Source: Massospora cicadina | Taxonomy: Eukaryota > Entomophthoromycota > Entomophthoromycetes > Entomophthorales > Entomophthoraceae | Reading direction: 5' to 3' | Assembly: GCA_022478985.1 (NCBI GenBank) | Contig: JAKSZP010010614.1 | Location: 124,001 to 188,000 of the forward strand | Length of the DNA: 64,000 bases | Shown here: in pieces, positions 54,617 through 64,000 of the stretch | Position numbering within the stretch: position 1 is the stretch's first letter | Layout of the letters: every line of letters starts with the position of its first letter | Position numbers and translations under genes: made by a program | The notes under the pieces: model-generated | What the model saw: the letters and a program-made list of their open reading frames with translations, nothing else | Databases searched by the model: none | Told to the model about the DNA's origin: nothing

Positions 54617-55862
54617 TTAATGATTCCACCGGGTAAGATTGTGCACCAACTTTCCTCTCCCTTGGCCTGTGGGCTAGCGCTTGCTCCTCTAGAGAATTGG
54701 AGGAATATGGTATGTTCAGGAAGATTGTTCTTTCCCAGCCTTTATCACCAGAATATACAATGGTCCTTACAAAGAGCGCATTGAATCAGGAGGATATAAC
54801 CAGAGGCTACAATGTAAAGGATGAGATGTGTGGTTTCAGGGGCGCTTATGAGTGCCTGCTGGACCACTCATCCTGGAAATCATCTGGGACCATCATGGCG
54901 GAATCACCATTGGTCATCCTGGGAAGGCGAAGACCCTGGAGCTTATTCACTGCACATACAATTGGAAGGGATTAGCTGCTCAGATAGGCAGATACTGTAA
55001 AGAGTGCCTAGTTTGAAACCAAATGAAACCAAATTGCCAGCCTTTAGCAGGGTTATTGGTACCAGTTTGAAAGGCTGAGGGCCTTGGACTTCCCTATTGT
55101 TTGATTTTATTGTTGAATTACATGTATCAGATGGCTATGATGCTATCATGGTGGTGGTGGAACGTTTTACAAAGTTCACCCATTTTATCCCTTGCAGAAC
55201 CACAGTCACCACGGCGGAGATGGCTAGGTTGTTTGTTACTAATGTGTTTGCTCTTCATGGGATCCCTCAAGAAATTATTAGCAATAGGGGCCCCATGTTA
55301 CCTCTGACTTTTGGGAAGAGTTGTGTAAGACTCTGCAAATCCGTCCCTGCCATTCAACTGCCTATTACCCTCAATCAGACGGGCAGACAGAACAAGTGAA
55401 CCAGTGCCTTGAACAGTTCTTGTGGTGTTACACTGCCGCGGATCATTCAGATTGGGTTTTCCATCTTCCCATGGCTCATTCAGTTGTAGCAATGTGCAAC
55501 ATGCTTCATTTGGTTGCTCCCCCTTCTTCAGCAACTATGGCTTCAATCCTACCTTCAACATGGAACCTTGTTGTGGATCCAAGGTGGAAGCGGTGATGGA
55601 CTTTGCAAAAACAATCAAGAAGGTACACCAAGGGGTGGGCACAAATTTAGAGGCGGCCATGCAGGCATACAAGGAGCATGATGACGAGAAGCGACAGGTT
55701 AGACTTGCATACAAGGAAGGAGATCTCATGATGCTGGATTCTAAAAACATTCCTATCAAGCAACCATGTAAAAAACTGGGACCAAAGAGGATATGGCCAT
55801 ATAACGTTGTCAATAAGGTGGGCCACGCCTCATACCAGTTGAATATTTTCCCCTCATTTTAA
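54617..55862 (+). pseudogene. integrase of element D
   Basis: The zinc domain is degraded ('GHPGKAKTLELIHCTYNWKG' and 'CKECL' around 54920-55020). The core reads 'GYDAIMVVVERFTKFTHFIP' (55130-55190; Glu for the first Asp) and 'IPQEIISNRGP' (Asn for the second Asp, AAT at 55283-55285). 'YPQSDGQTEQVNQCLEQF' follows (55366-55418) with Glu. The GPF/Y-type module is in 55422-55862 ('KKLGPKRIWPYNVVNKVGHASYQL'). Two of three catalytic acids are changed. Confidence 0.88.
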
Positions 55863-55895
55863 AACTTTCCATTATTCTATGAAAGCAAGCTCATA

Positions 55896-56236
55896 TTGTT
55901 TGAGGGTTCCCCTCCAGAGACTCCCAAAGCTTATCTTGTGGATGGGGCGCCAGAGTGGGAAGAAAAGGAGATTGTTGCCTCTCATCAGGTAAGAAGAAGG
56001 CTCAAGTATCTTGTATCCTGGAAGGGATTCAATGCAGCGGAGAACAGTTGGGCTCCAGCGCAGGACTGCGCACATGCTTAAGAGCTAATTGAAGAATTCC
56101 ACAAGCGTTTCCCTGAGGCTGCAGGGTCAAAGTCCAAGCCAGCCATCACTGCTATGAAGTTGGCCCCTGCCCATAAAAACTTTTCCTTAGCAAATTCCTC
56201 TGGAAGGGGGCAGATCCCAAAAGGGAGGAGAGGGTA
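55896..56236 (+). pseudogene. chromodomain and pol C terminus of element D
   Basis: 'VDGAPEWEEKEIVASHQVRRRLKYLVSWKGFNAAENSWAP' is open from 55896. It has the acidic lead, YLVSWKG and ENSW motifs of a chromodomain, then after a TAA 'ELIEEFHKRFPEA', the closing helix. It ends in a basic tail 'KGRRG' at the purine tract. The stop between strand and helix would remove the C-terminal helix. Confidence 0.85.
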
Positions 56237-56237
56237 A
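56218..56237 (+). promoter_or_regulatory. polypurine tract of element D
   Basis: aaaagggaggagagggtaa immediately before TGTCATG at 56238. Confidence 0.88.
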
Positions 56238-56443
56238 TGTCATGTTTACATGACCTGATAATAGGCACCAACCCCAAGGATAAGGCTGGGCGGCAGGAGG
56301 TCCAGAAGGTGAAACTTCAGGCCCTTCCTGACCTCAAGCACACCTTGGACCAACGCTGGGTACAAGCCAAATATGCCCAGGTTGATACAAGTGAGGTGCA
56401 AAACGTCCAGCCCCTTGTATCAGCTCAGGACTTAAACAAATGA
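56237..56443 (+). CDS. U3 peptide frame starting at the LTR edge of D
   Basis: A 68-codon frame whose ATG is made from the last base of the purine tract and the first two of the LTR. It contains 'KAGRQEVQKVKLQALPDLKHTLDQRWVQAKYAQV'-type sequence (motif at ~56327-56362). In the same frame it is open upstream through the purine tract. Against E's GDLAHVIDERWV, conserved D, L, H, D, R, W, V codons differ mostly at third positions. Downstream, a second frame (56443-56787, with one stop) continues with 'ILNDDGTIWLIKEWGF' and 'DGSVRLLVHQGLGPL', also readable in the solo LTR at 27.25 kb. Confidence 0.55.
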   Translation: MSCLHDLIIGTNPKDKAGRQEVQKVKLQALPDLKHTLDQRWVQAKYAQVDTSEVQNVQPLVSAQDLNK

Positions 56444-57090
56444 GCTACATTTTAAATGATGATGGTACTATTTGGTTGATCAAGGAATGGGGGTTTATAA
56501 CCTGTTCCATCTATGAGATTATGTGTTTAGGCTGGATACAACTTCAATTGATCACTTAAGTGGAGTCAGTTTTAAACTTTTCTACCTTTTCAGATGGAAG
56601 CGTGCGCCTATTAGTGCATCAAGGCTTGGGACCACTTCTGAAGACCCAGAATTACCCCAACAATGTTTGTATGTTCATTTATGACCAACGTCCCTTGTTA
56701 GCTGACTCCTTACAATTGAACCCCTCATTTACTACACCATTTTCTATTTATGTTATCTTGGATGATCCTGTGTGTGGACCTCTTTGAGGAGGTCTTGCAC
56801 AAAGTTAAACACTTATTTTAACAATGCTAAATTTATATGTCCTTGCAACGTTGGGCCACCTAGATTCCCTCCAACCTAGGGCGCCTATCCCTTACAACTC
56901 CATGTACCGTGTTGCTCCCTTTTGATTTCTACCTCACATGATAACCATATTCATCCTGAGTTATTATAGTTTAAGCACTCTCTGCTGAGCTCTAATAACT
57001 TTTGTATCAATGACTAGTTTCCTGGCGTTGGCTCTGTGCACCATGCACTACCACGCCGGGTACAGGAGAGTTATAGACACAATCCTTACA
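56238..57090 (+). repeat. 3' LTR of element D
   Basis: 853 bp, TGTCATGTTTACATGA...AATCCTTACA, collinear with the 5' LTR and with the solo LTR at 27249-28143. Confidence 0.93.
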
Positions 57091-57095
57091 ATGCA

Positions 57096-57527
57096 AGGGT
57101 TAAATAGTGGTTGGTCTGACCCAATCACTCAAAAGCTCCTCAAAATGGATACCTGAAAAAGACCAACAGGTAAGCGAGTTATGCTAACCTCAAAACAACC
57201 TTTAATTTTTATTCTGGATATAAAAAGGGCCCCCAACCAGATCTTGTCTGGGGAGCAACCAACAATGCCCCCAGGAAGGGAAAGATAGGGGTAAAATTAT
57301 GAAATGAGCTTCAGAATTGGTGGTCGCACCTTATAAAAGGCTGCCCTTTGGGTTCCTCACCCAAATTATTGATTAGGATCATATAAGCCTAATCTATAAC
57401 TTGGGTGAGGCACAACCCAGCGCCCAAAATGACCAAGCCAAAAGTATTTTTAAAGTGATTTGACTCATATTCAGAAAATCTAAATCTGAGTTGAAATGTA
57501 GCAATTGAGATAAACTCAATCATTACA
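57096..57527 (-). repeat. rest of left LTR of the small LTR element
   Basis: Continues 50058-50207 after removal of D. An open frame of 61 codons (57389-57574, -) starts in the internal region and crosses the purine tract into this LTR. Its peptide does not match the DL.H..D block. Confidence 0.85.
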
Positions 57528-58113
57528 TTACCCCCCACTAGAGAAAGGCCCCCTCCCCAAAGAGGGACCCTCACGGTGGAAGGTTGTCATGACAAGGGCT
57601 TCCTGGGGTGAGTTACCTTGAGCCCCTGGAAAATTATCCTGGATAAACTCTGGGTCCCTCAAGGGAAAAGACAAATGGTGAGGGAAAATCAGGACTGGGC
57701 TGCCAAAATCAGCCCACCCTGCCTGAGGACACATGCCCAGCATGTGGCTGTGTTGTGCACCCCCTCCCAGGCCCCTGTTGGCAATGGTATTCCCATCCTG
57801 ACCAGGAAGGCGCTTTCTCCAACAGAAGTGTAAGAGGGGTGCATGGTACAGTGCAGCTGGACGTCCATTCCCTTTCTGGGTGGACCATCTATTGGTGAGG
57901 TCCTGCTGGTACAGGTCCCTCAATGCTACTGAATCCCTGGTGAGCGGAAGGCCCCACCAGGATTTTCAACTGACAATCACTTTAGGTCCAGGGTTGGCCA
58001 TCAGTCAACAGCTCCCACCGGTGCTGGTTCCTCAACAACTGGGACCAAGTGACCACTGAGGTTGGCCAAACTGGGGATCAGAGGCGTATGGTGTACATTT
58101 GACTTCAGAATTA
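57528..58113 (-). other. internal region of the small LTR element
   Basis: 586 bp. One minus frame of 131 codons (57528-57923) covers most of it, with Pro/Gly/His-rich sequence and no recognised domain. It could be a scrap of gag or of pol tail, or chance in GC-richer DNA. No pol motif on either strand. Confidence 0.55.
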
Positions 58114-58695
58114 TGTCACAATTGGAAAATCCCAATTTCTGACCACCATATAATAAATGATTCTTTGGCGCACTGAAAAGCACAAAAGCAGCCTAAATTC
58201 AAGTAGGGAGAGGTTTAGGGCACTGACAGCGCCAAACATTGCCTACTAAAAGATGGTTATGCAAGGGTTGAATAGTGGTTGGTCTGACCCAACCACACAA
58301 AAGCTCCTTGAAACAGATACCCAAAAAAGACCAACAGGTAAGTGAGGTATGCTAACCCTGAAACAACCTTTATTTTTATTCTGGATATAAAAAGGGCCCA
58401 CCAACCAGAGCTCATCTGGTAAGCAACTGACAATGCCCCTCAGTAAGGGAAAGCTAAGGGTAAAATTCTGAAGTGAGCTTTGGAATTGGTGGGTGCACCT
58501 TATAAAGGCTGCCCTTCAGGGGCCTTACTTAAATAATTGATTAGGCTCATATGAGCCTAATCTACAACTTGGGTGAGGCACAACCCAGCACCTAAAATTA
58601 CTGAGCCAAAAGTATTTATAAAGTGATTTAACTCAGATTTAGAAAATCTGAATCTGAGTTGAAATGCAACGATTGAGATAAACTCTATTGTTAAA
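58114..58695 (-). repeat. right (5') LTR of the small LTR element
   Basis: 582 bp. It contains a perfect 24-bp palindrome (gattaggctcat and its complement, 58539-58562) and a hairpin with 10-bp arms aactcagatt/aatctgagtt at 58630-58660. Related but imperfect forms occur in the other two copies. Confidence 0.88.
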
Positions 58696-59575
58696 TTTTT
58701 TTTCAAGTTTTATAGTGATGAATTATAGCCCTTATGCCTAAGCATGTGTCTCTTTTTTAACCATTTAGACTTAAATTTTTCTATAATTCTTAAAAACTTA
58801 ATATGAGGTGAGTATATAATTAAACTTGGTCAACAATCCTACATTATTATAAAATTTCATCTTAACTTAAGTTTCATGCATTAATAGGTTAGTTGAAATA
58901 GATATACATAGTTTGATACTATTTAGTTTATTAACTTATGATTACAATTTCAAGAGATCCAATAAAAAGCTTTATTTCTAGTTTAATTAATCTGTTACAA
59001 TTTAATATATTGAGTTTTCATCTATGTACTGGATTACTTGTACCATTTGTTTTTAGACAAAATGGTTGTTTTACAAAAGATGTTAATACTGAATCTTTAT
59101 CAAACTCTGTTCTCTAAAGCGCACCCATCAACTAATTATATTAACATAGGTCTATTTATTTTGCACAATTCAGCGACTATTTCAATTCATCTAGTCAAAT
59201 CTTATCTATGTTTTGCTTTAAACTAATACTAAAAACCCTTTTTATGACTTTTTTGAAATAATTATTTTTATTTATCCATAATTTGTCCCATTTGGCTTAT
59301 ATTAAAATTGTCAGAATATGCCTCCTGTAGTCTATTTTCACTCTTTTTAGTAATCTTAATGACTAGAATTTTTAGATCTATTTACTCACTATTATAGTAT
59401 GCATACTACAACTATATACAAGATGATGTATCTAGATGCTTATATATAATAAATTTACTTTATAGTTGATAAAATGATGTACTATAACTTAGTAAGTGAA
59501 CTAAGACTTTGGCTTTACTAATATACTGTATATAATGTAAGCAAGTATACTATAGATTACAAATAATCTTATTTA
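58696..59575. other. AT-rich DNA without genes
   Basis: Nothing recognised. The 62-codon frame 59038-59226 has no feature. Confidence 0.5.
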
Positions 59576-59880
59576 AGGTGGGCCAACCTTGGGACAAATA
59601 TACTGCACCAATAGAGAGGATAGGGAGTAGGGAGCGAAAATATGGGAGTGGAGGACAAAACCCAAGTACTGGGGGTAAAACCTTCCTGCGCATATTCTGA
59701 TAGGCCAGGATTACATGATCTAACTTCACTGATTCACTTGGTCAGACCAAGGCATGGTGTGAAAATCCACATGTATTGATATCCTCTTGGCACAGAAATG
59801 CAATTTCTGCCACAACGGGATTGGAACCCATGATGTGAGGGGTGATAGTGGGACGCCCTCCTGACTATGCCACACCCCCT
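59576..59880 (-). mobile_element. SINE type 2, minus strand, with perfect 15-bp TSD
   Basis: actatagattacaaa at 59549-59563 and 59881-59895. On the minus strand the head is ggtgtggcatagtcagg, followed by a B-box-like segment and the shared tail (…gcagtatatttgtcccaag). It aligns with 35646-35947 along its length. Confidence 0.9.
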
Positions 59881-59895
59881 ACTATAGATTACAAA

Positions 59896-61078
59896 GATCC
59901 TTTTACTATTTTTTATTAATATATAATAAATTTTTACCATATAACTAATGACACAGATGAGTTAAATGCTTATATTTATAGATAAAATAATAATTATCAT
60001 GGTTATTGAAAGTATATTCCTATCTACATAATTTTCCAAGACTTATCAAATACTATAGAATAGAAATACTGTTTATAGGGATTATAGTAATATTCAGTTA
60101 TACTAAATAACACTACTATTTTTTAGTAAATCAGTATAACTACTAATAAAATAAAACAACTCAAGATGCATAAAATTCTATTGTAGTGGTGATACTTTGT
60201 GTCCAAGCTATTTATGACTATTAACATCATTAAGGCTATTGAAGCTTTACCTTGTCAACTATTAAGTAATATTTCACTTTAGAGCCTGTAGATAGCTTAT
60301 AAGTCTATTTTATATGTATCAAAAAGAATTATGTAATTATGGTTGCTGTAACTATATTAAAATAGTAAAAGTTGATATTGTATTTGAATTAAAATATCTC
60401 ACTTTAAGATTACTGAAAAAATGATAAATGGAGGTTTATTCAAAAATTTACTACTAAAATCTATTTAATATGCCTTAAATTCACTATGCACAAAATATTG
60501 GTCAAATCCAAATATTTAAGGCTATAGATAAGATTTAATTTTAATATATCAGAATAATAAAATTATTAAACCCAATATAGATTTAAAATAGATTTTACAT
60601 AAAGTTGAGTGGCACAAAATTATACCTGAACTTTAATGCATCATATGGAACTTTTAACTTTATGTCAACATGGTTCTATAATTCTAGTTTCATAAATTAC
60701 TAGTCTATAGAAGTAAAACTTAATATGTTTGGTTATCATATATTAATAGCTGTTATACCTTTAATTTTTATATTTTTTTACAAGATTGTCAAATGCAACT
60801 CATATCTCTATTCATAAAGTTTTCATCAAACCCTATTACTAACTAGTCAACTTTCCCAGCTTTTCTTGGGTTTATAATCTACCAGATGATTCTAAATAAT
60901 TGTTTAAGCTTTTATAATTGTAGATGACCATCAATAAGTCTAGAAAATATTGGACATATCAAACCAACTAAATTATAACCACCTGGAAAAATCATCAACC
61001 TATTAAATCAACCAAAAACACACAGACAGAACCCTTTCACCTATTGTATTAACTAAACCATCATATATCTAAGTAAAC
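59896..61078. other. AT-rich, CpG-poor DNA without genes
   Basis: No frame or repeat of note. Confidence 0.5.
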
Positions 61079-61207
61079 AAGGTGGGTCAACCTGGGGACA
61101 AATACTATGTTAGTTTTTTTTACTCAGTGCTGATTTCAAATTTGTTTTTAATCAAAACCCAACCCAGAATGGAGCAGGAACCACCCTGCTATGCTATCCA
61201 CTCCTCA
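61079..61207 (-). mobile_element. SINE type 3, minus strand
   Basis: The head ggagtggatagcatagcagg (A-box-like) is followed by gggttttgatt at the B-box position. It ends gtatttgtccccaggttg then acccacc, the shared tail. Imperfect TSD accatcatatat / accatcaaatat. Confidence 0.65.
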
Positions 61208-62270
61208 CCATCAAATATTTAGCCAAAAACCAGTTTGACTATAGAAATTAACCAAAGAATTCTAACCATTAATTTAAAAACAGTAAAAAACTATCAAATT
61301 AACTAAACCTTCAAAAATCTAGTCAAAACTAATTGATTTTTAAAACAACAAGGAAACTTAACTACTTAGATGGGGACATTGAGCCTAACAAATCAACTAA
61401 TAACCACCAACCACATAGTTACTACCAATTTATCTATTGAAATAACTAGATTATTAACCATCCAACCAAAGCTAATTAAGCTATCAAATTAACCAAAAAA
61501 TATAAACTGCTCAGCATGAACCAATTGAAACTATTTAATTAGACCATCAAGCATAAAAAACTAACCTTCTATCAAATCAACTAAAAATTATCAAACACTT
61601 ACCTAAAACCTTTGAGTATATTAAATTAACCAAAAGCCATTAATTACTAAGCCAAAACAAATTGTTGAACTATAAAGCATCCAAAAACTACTAAACACTT
61701 ACCAAAATCTATAAACCTATAGAATTAAACAAAGATCATAACACTTAGCCAAAATGATATATATTTTTTATTATCTTTTAAAGTTTTTACTTCTTATATA
61801 TATCTTTTATTAAAAAATTTCTTTTACAAATAGGCTAGGGACATTACCAAAATTCATAGAGTATTTGTGACAAGTTTAGGCATTATTTTTAGTTTTTTAG
61901 AATGATTTTTGTCACATACACACATAATAACATACTTATATATAATGATTTTATTTATATAGAGATAAAATGGCTTCCCTATAGTACTACATTAATTACT
62001 CAATAGATCAGCTACAGATAAGTGTAAAAGTAGATTTTTACTTTAGTGTAACAATCTAGACTACTTTTGATCATAACGCTGTTCTAATTAATTATAATAC
62101 TAAATTGTGATGAAATATAAGATTGGCACAGAAATTATATAAATATAGCCCCTGTTATAGCCTTAGTGGATTGTTTGCAGTCTAGGTAATCTAATATGAC
62201 CTTTATAAACTACAACAAGAGATCTGATAAGGCTAAAGCTTCAAGAAAGAAGCCCATATTAAAGGAATGG
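61208..62270. repeat. AT-rich DNA with decayed tandem repeat
   Basis: Between ~60990 and 61740 the phrase atcaaattaaccaaaaa recurs about eight times at irregular 45-110 bp spacing. It resembles the aatcaacta phrase of the 38.4-kb repeat. The rest is plain AT-rich DNA. Confidence 0.4.
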
Positions 62271-62545
62271 AAGACTCAACCTATAAATAGGGCCTCTAAG
62301 CTAATGATATTATCAGATGCTTGATAAGATCCAAAAAGATGTTAGAATTCTCATTTGAAGAAATGGTAAGATTGGCCTATAAATAGGGCATCCAAATGCA
62401 TAATTTTGGAACTGATTGGAATCAGCTCTGAATGCACAATAATATTGAAGTATAAACAATAACCAAAAATTTTGTGAGATTCCTTGAGCTTAAACAATTG
62501 CAGAATCAATTGAAACTGGGTCTAGACTATAAATAGGCCATAAAG
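62271..62545 (+). promoter_or_regulatory. three spaced TATAAATAGG boxes
   Basis: tataaata occurs at 62282-62289, 62378-62385 and 62528-62535, each followed by gg. The first two lie in similar surroundings (cctataaatagggc..cca/cta). This may be a short tandem repeat or repeated core promoters; no gene was found downstream within 700 bp. Confidence 0.3.
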
Positions 62546-63308
62546 TTAGTACAAACATTATGATAAGAATATAAATTTCTACAAATCTTAATCTTGCATA
62601 CTGCCAATCAATCATATTATACAAGATTAGGAAGTTATTTTTTAGGTTTATAAAGTTAAAAAGTTCCTGTAAAGCTCAACTATGGCTTCTTTAGCAGTTT
62701 TAGAAATAACAAAACTCTCCTTTACCTACCTTTTAAATTTATAAAAAATACTATGCAATGAATCCTTATTACCACAAACCAGATATTGATTTCAGCTTCC
62801 TTGTCTCATCATTGTTCACACTCTCTTGGAATTAAGGCTAAATATTAGGTTTATGCATTGGTTAAATGGTAGTGCAGGGGTTAATCAACCCAAGTTATGG
62901 TGGTTATGAACAAACCATTCATTTTTCAGGAGTAATATCTCTAATGTGAAAGGTTACTTGATTTGTCCTTTCCAACTCCTTTGGCAATTATTAGAAAAGT
63001 CCTGTACATTACATCAGATAAAATTCACATACCTTCTGGTCTCATTGGAGGGGTTCCAATAAAGTTCCTGTGAAGCACACCCTAACAACTTGGTTCCAAC
63101 GCCCAATATTCCTGCTTATGATCCTCTTTTAAATGATGTTATTATTGCAAAGAGTTTATTAGTTTTGTTAAGGGTTTAGTTTTAGTTCAAAATTCCTCTG
63201 TGTTAGCTGTAAACAAAATTTTTTTTGTAAAGTCTCTTTTTAGGAGAAATTTCTCTTGAAGAAAGTCATGTGGCATTTAATTGAGTCCAATTTAAGGTAT
63301 ATTAACAC
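62546..63308. other. AT-rich DNA without clear genes
   Basis: No open frame. A tRNA-like phrase tggttaaatggtagtgcaggggtt at ~62858 lacks a B box at the right distance. Confidence 0.45.
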
Positions 63309-63530
63309 ATGCAAATAGTAGAACAATATTTTACTGTCAATCAAGGCTTTAAAGTCTTAAACGTCTTACCAGAAAAACAACCAGCATGGGTAAGCGAATT
63401 ACTTGACAAACAAAATAAACTTTCAGAATCCCTTGATGAGTTTCTACAATTGATAGACTGTGTATCTTGTCCATATGAGGCTCTGGATGCATCTTGGTCA
63501 GACTTGTTGATGGCATCCCAAGGAAAGTAA
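63309..63530 (+). CDS. 73-codon open frame, possibly gag-like
   Basis: Protein-like sequence with a helical, charged segment 'ELLDKQNKLSESLDEFLQLI'. After its stop, another frame continues 'KVNVEVYIQLFNTLPELL' for 18 codons before a stop. It could be a fragment of a retrotransposon gag into which the LTR at 63581 inserted. I recognise no family. Confidence 0.3.
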   Translation: MQIVEQYFTVNQGFKVLNVLPEKQPAWVSELLDKQNKLSESLDEFLQLIDCVSCPYEALDASWSDLLMASQGK

Positions 63531-63578
63531 ACGTGGAAGTGTATATTCAATTGTTTAACACCTTGCCTGAGCTGCTAA

Positions 63579-64000
63579 GGTGTAAGTCTTAAGGAATGTC
63601 CTTTGGTTCTTGATTGGGTCATCTTTCCATTTCCAAATAAAAAGGCACCAAAGAGGATGGTGGTACCCCTCATCACTCAGGGCGATCTCACTCACATAGT
63701 AGATGAGCAATGGGTGACAGCCCTTCCACTTCAAATCCCACCCCCAGTACCCACACTCACCTCAGCAGAACTGTTGTGGAGAATTAGTGAAATCTGTGCC
63801 AAGATTGCCAAATTGAAATCAGTCAGATTTAATTTGAGTGATAATCTGGCTGATGGCCAAAATTTGAATGGCTGTAAAAGCATGAAGAATGTGATATTGA
63901 TCAGATTGCCTGATGGCTCCAATTCAATTACTAAATCAGTAGAACAAATATTGGGCATCATCAATGAGGGTCCAAAGACCTCTGATAGTAAGTTGGGCGT
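63579..64000 (+). CDS. U3 peptide frame in the E-like LTR, open to window end
   Basis: Open for ~140 codons from the LTR start with no stop to the window edge. It reads 'VSLKECPLVLD', 'KKAPKRMVVPL', then 'GDLTHIVDEQWVTALP' at 63681-63728, a match without gaps to E's U3 frame in the same phase relative to the LTR start. It continues with 'ISEICAKIAKLKSVRFNLSDN'. The C-terminal part is not conserved in E. First ATG at ~63657. Function unknown. Confidence 0.55.
63581..64000 (+). repeat. start of an E-like LTR, cut by the window end
   Basis: tgtaagtcttaagg at 63581 matches E's LTR start tgtaagtcctgggg, and the following ~150 bp align with it. No purine tract precedes it, so it is a 5' or solo LTR. 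Confidence 0.7.

Larger units (their letters stand above)
50208..57090 (+). mobile_element. Ty3/gypsy chromovirus D, 6883 bp, with two LTRs and 5-bp TSD
   Basis: LTRs 50208-51065 and 56238-57090 begin TGTCATG.TTACATGA and end in CCTTACA. atgca flanks the element at 50203-50207 and 57091-57095. The empty site ggttatgcaagggttg is present in the uninterrupted LTR copies at ~47808 and ~58255. The internal region has a short gag-like part, protease, RT, RNase H, integrase and chromodomain on the + strand. An ~860-bp insertion sits between protease and RT. Confidence 0.94.
50058..58695 (-). mobile_element. small non-autonomous LTR element (TRIM-like), interrupted by D
   Basis: Left LTR is 50058-50207 plus 57096-57527, which sums to 582 bp; right LTR is 58114-58695, also 582 bp. 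The internal region is only 586 bp (57528-58113). On the minus strand a purine tract agtggggggtaa directly precedes the LTR start TGTAATGATTG at 57527, so the element points left. No RT or integrase is present. Excluding D and its TSD it is 1750 bp. It must have relied on proteins of another element, plausibly an E- or D-like one given the shared ...gggtaa|TGT and GTGACA|taat junctions. Confidence 0.85.

Noticed and set aside
57389..57574. Open frame crossing the small element's polypurine tract as a member of the U3 peptide family
   Set aside because: 61 codons with no alignment to the DL.H..D..WV block. Kept as an observation only.
61110..61130. gttttttttactcag as a sixth micro-retroposon
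   Set aside because: Lacks the ACCATCTAGTACT core and a TSD of its own; it is internal to the type 3 SINE.
62855..62890. tRNA-like phrase tggttaaatggtagtgcagg
   Set aside because: No B box at the right distance, no SINE tail and no TSD.

Overview
The window is eukaryotic nuclear DNA, AT-rich and strongly CpG-depleted, and is almost entirely mobile elements in various states of decay. A D,D34D mariner with TA target duplications, chromodomain-bearing Ty3/gypsy retrotransposons, tRNA-headed SINEs with 12-16 bp target-site duplications (TSDs) and CpG loss expected from cytosine methylation point to an animal with a large, repeat-filled genome. The species and phylum cannot be read from the sequence. 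I see no rRNA, no functional tRNA, no CRISPR and no convincing host protein-coding exon.

Layout. 1-5.5 kb: gypsy element A (+), cut by the window edge. 5.5-11 kb: related, more decayed gypsy element B (+). 11-14.1 kb: decayed AT-rich DNA. 14.1-15.7 kb: end of an LTR element (-). 15.7-23.6 kb: gypsy chromovirus E (-) with two 1.64-kb LTRs, inserted into a 90-bp tandem repeat. 23.6-26.9 kb: AT-rich DNA. 26.9-37.2 kb: gypsy element C (+), whose 5' LTR holds a solo LTR of the D family and whose pol is broken by an unclassified retroposon, a mariner and a SINE. 37.2-41 kb: SINEs and a retroposon nested inside one SINE. 41-43.6 kb: an AT-rich segment that has kept its CpGs. 43.6-50 kb: AT-rich DNA with a solo LTR and a SINE. 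50.06-58.7 kb: a small LTR element without pol (-), interrupted by gypsy chromovirus D (+). 58.7-63.6 kb: AT-rich DNA with two SINEs. 63.6 kb to the end: start of an E-like LTR (+).

Two results stand out. (1) The LTRs of E, of D and its solo copy, of the 14-kb element and of the 63.6-kb LTR all carry, about 100-200 bp after the LTR start, a reading frame for the same peptide block (pattern DL.H..D(E/Q).WV). In the 14-kb, E and D elements the frame runs across the polypurine tract into U3, a layout like lentiviral nef or MMTV sag but in Ty3/gypsy elements. Third-position changes at conserved residues suggest selection on protein. (2) Five insertions of only 18-35 bp share one 3' end (ACCATCTAGTACT plus an A tail) and are each bounded by 10-18 bp TSDs: a family of ultra-short retroposed fragments.

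Insertion order can be read from TSDs and empty sites: D went into the small LTR element, E into a tandem repeat, a D-family LTR into C's LTR, a retroposon into a SINE, and the micro-insertions into A, C and unique DNA.
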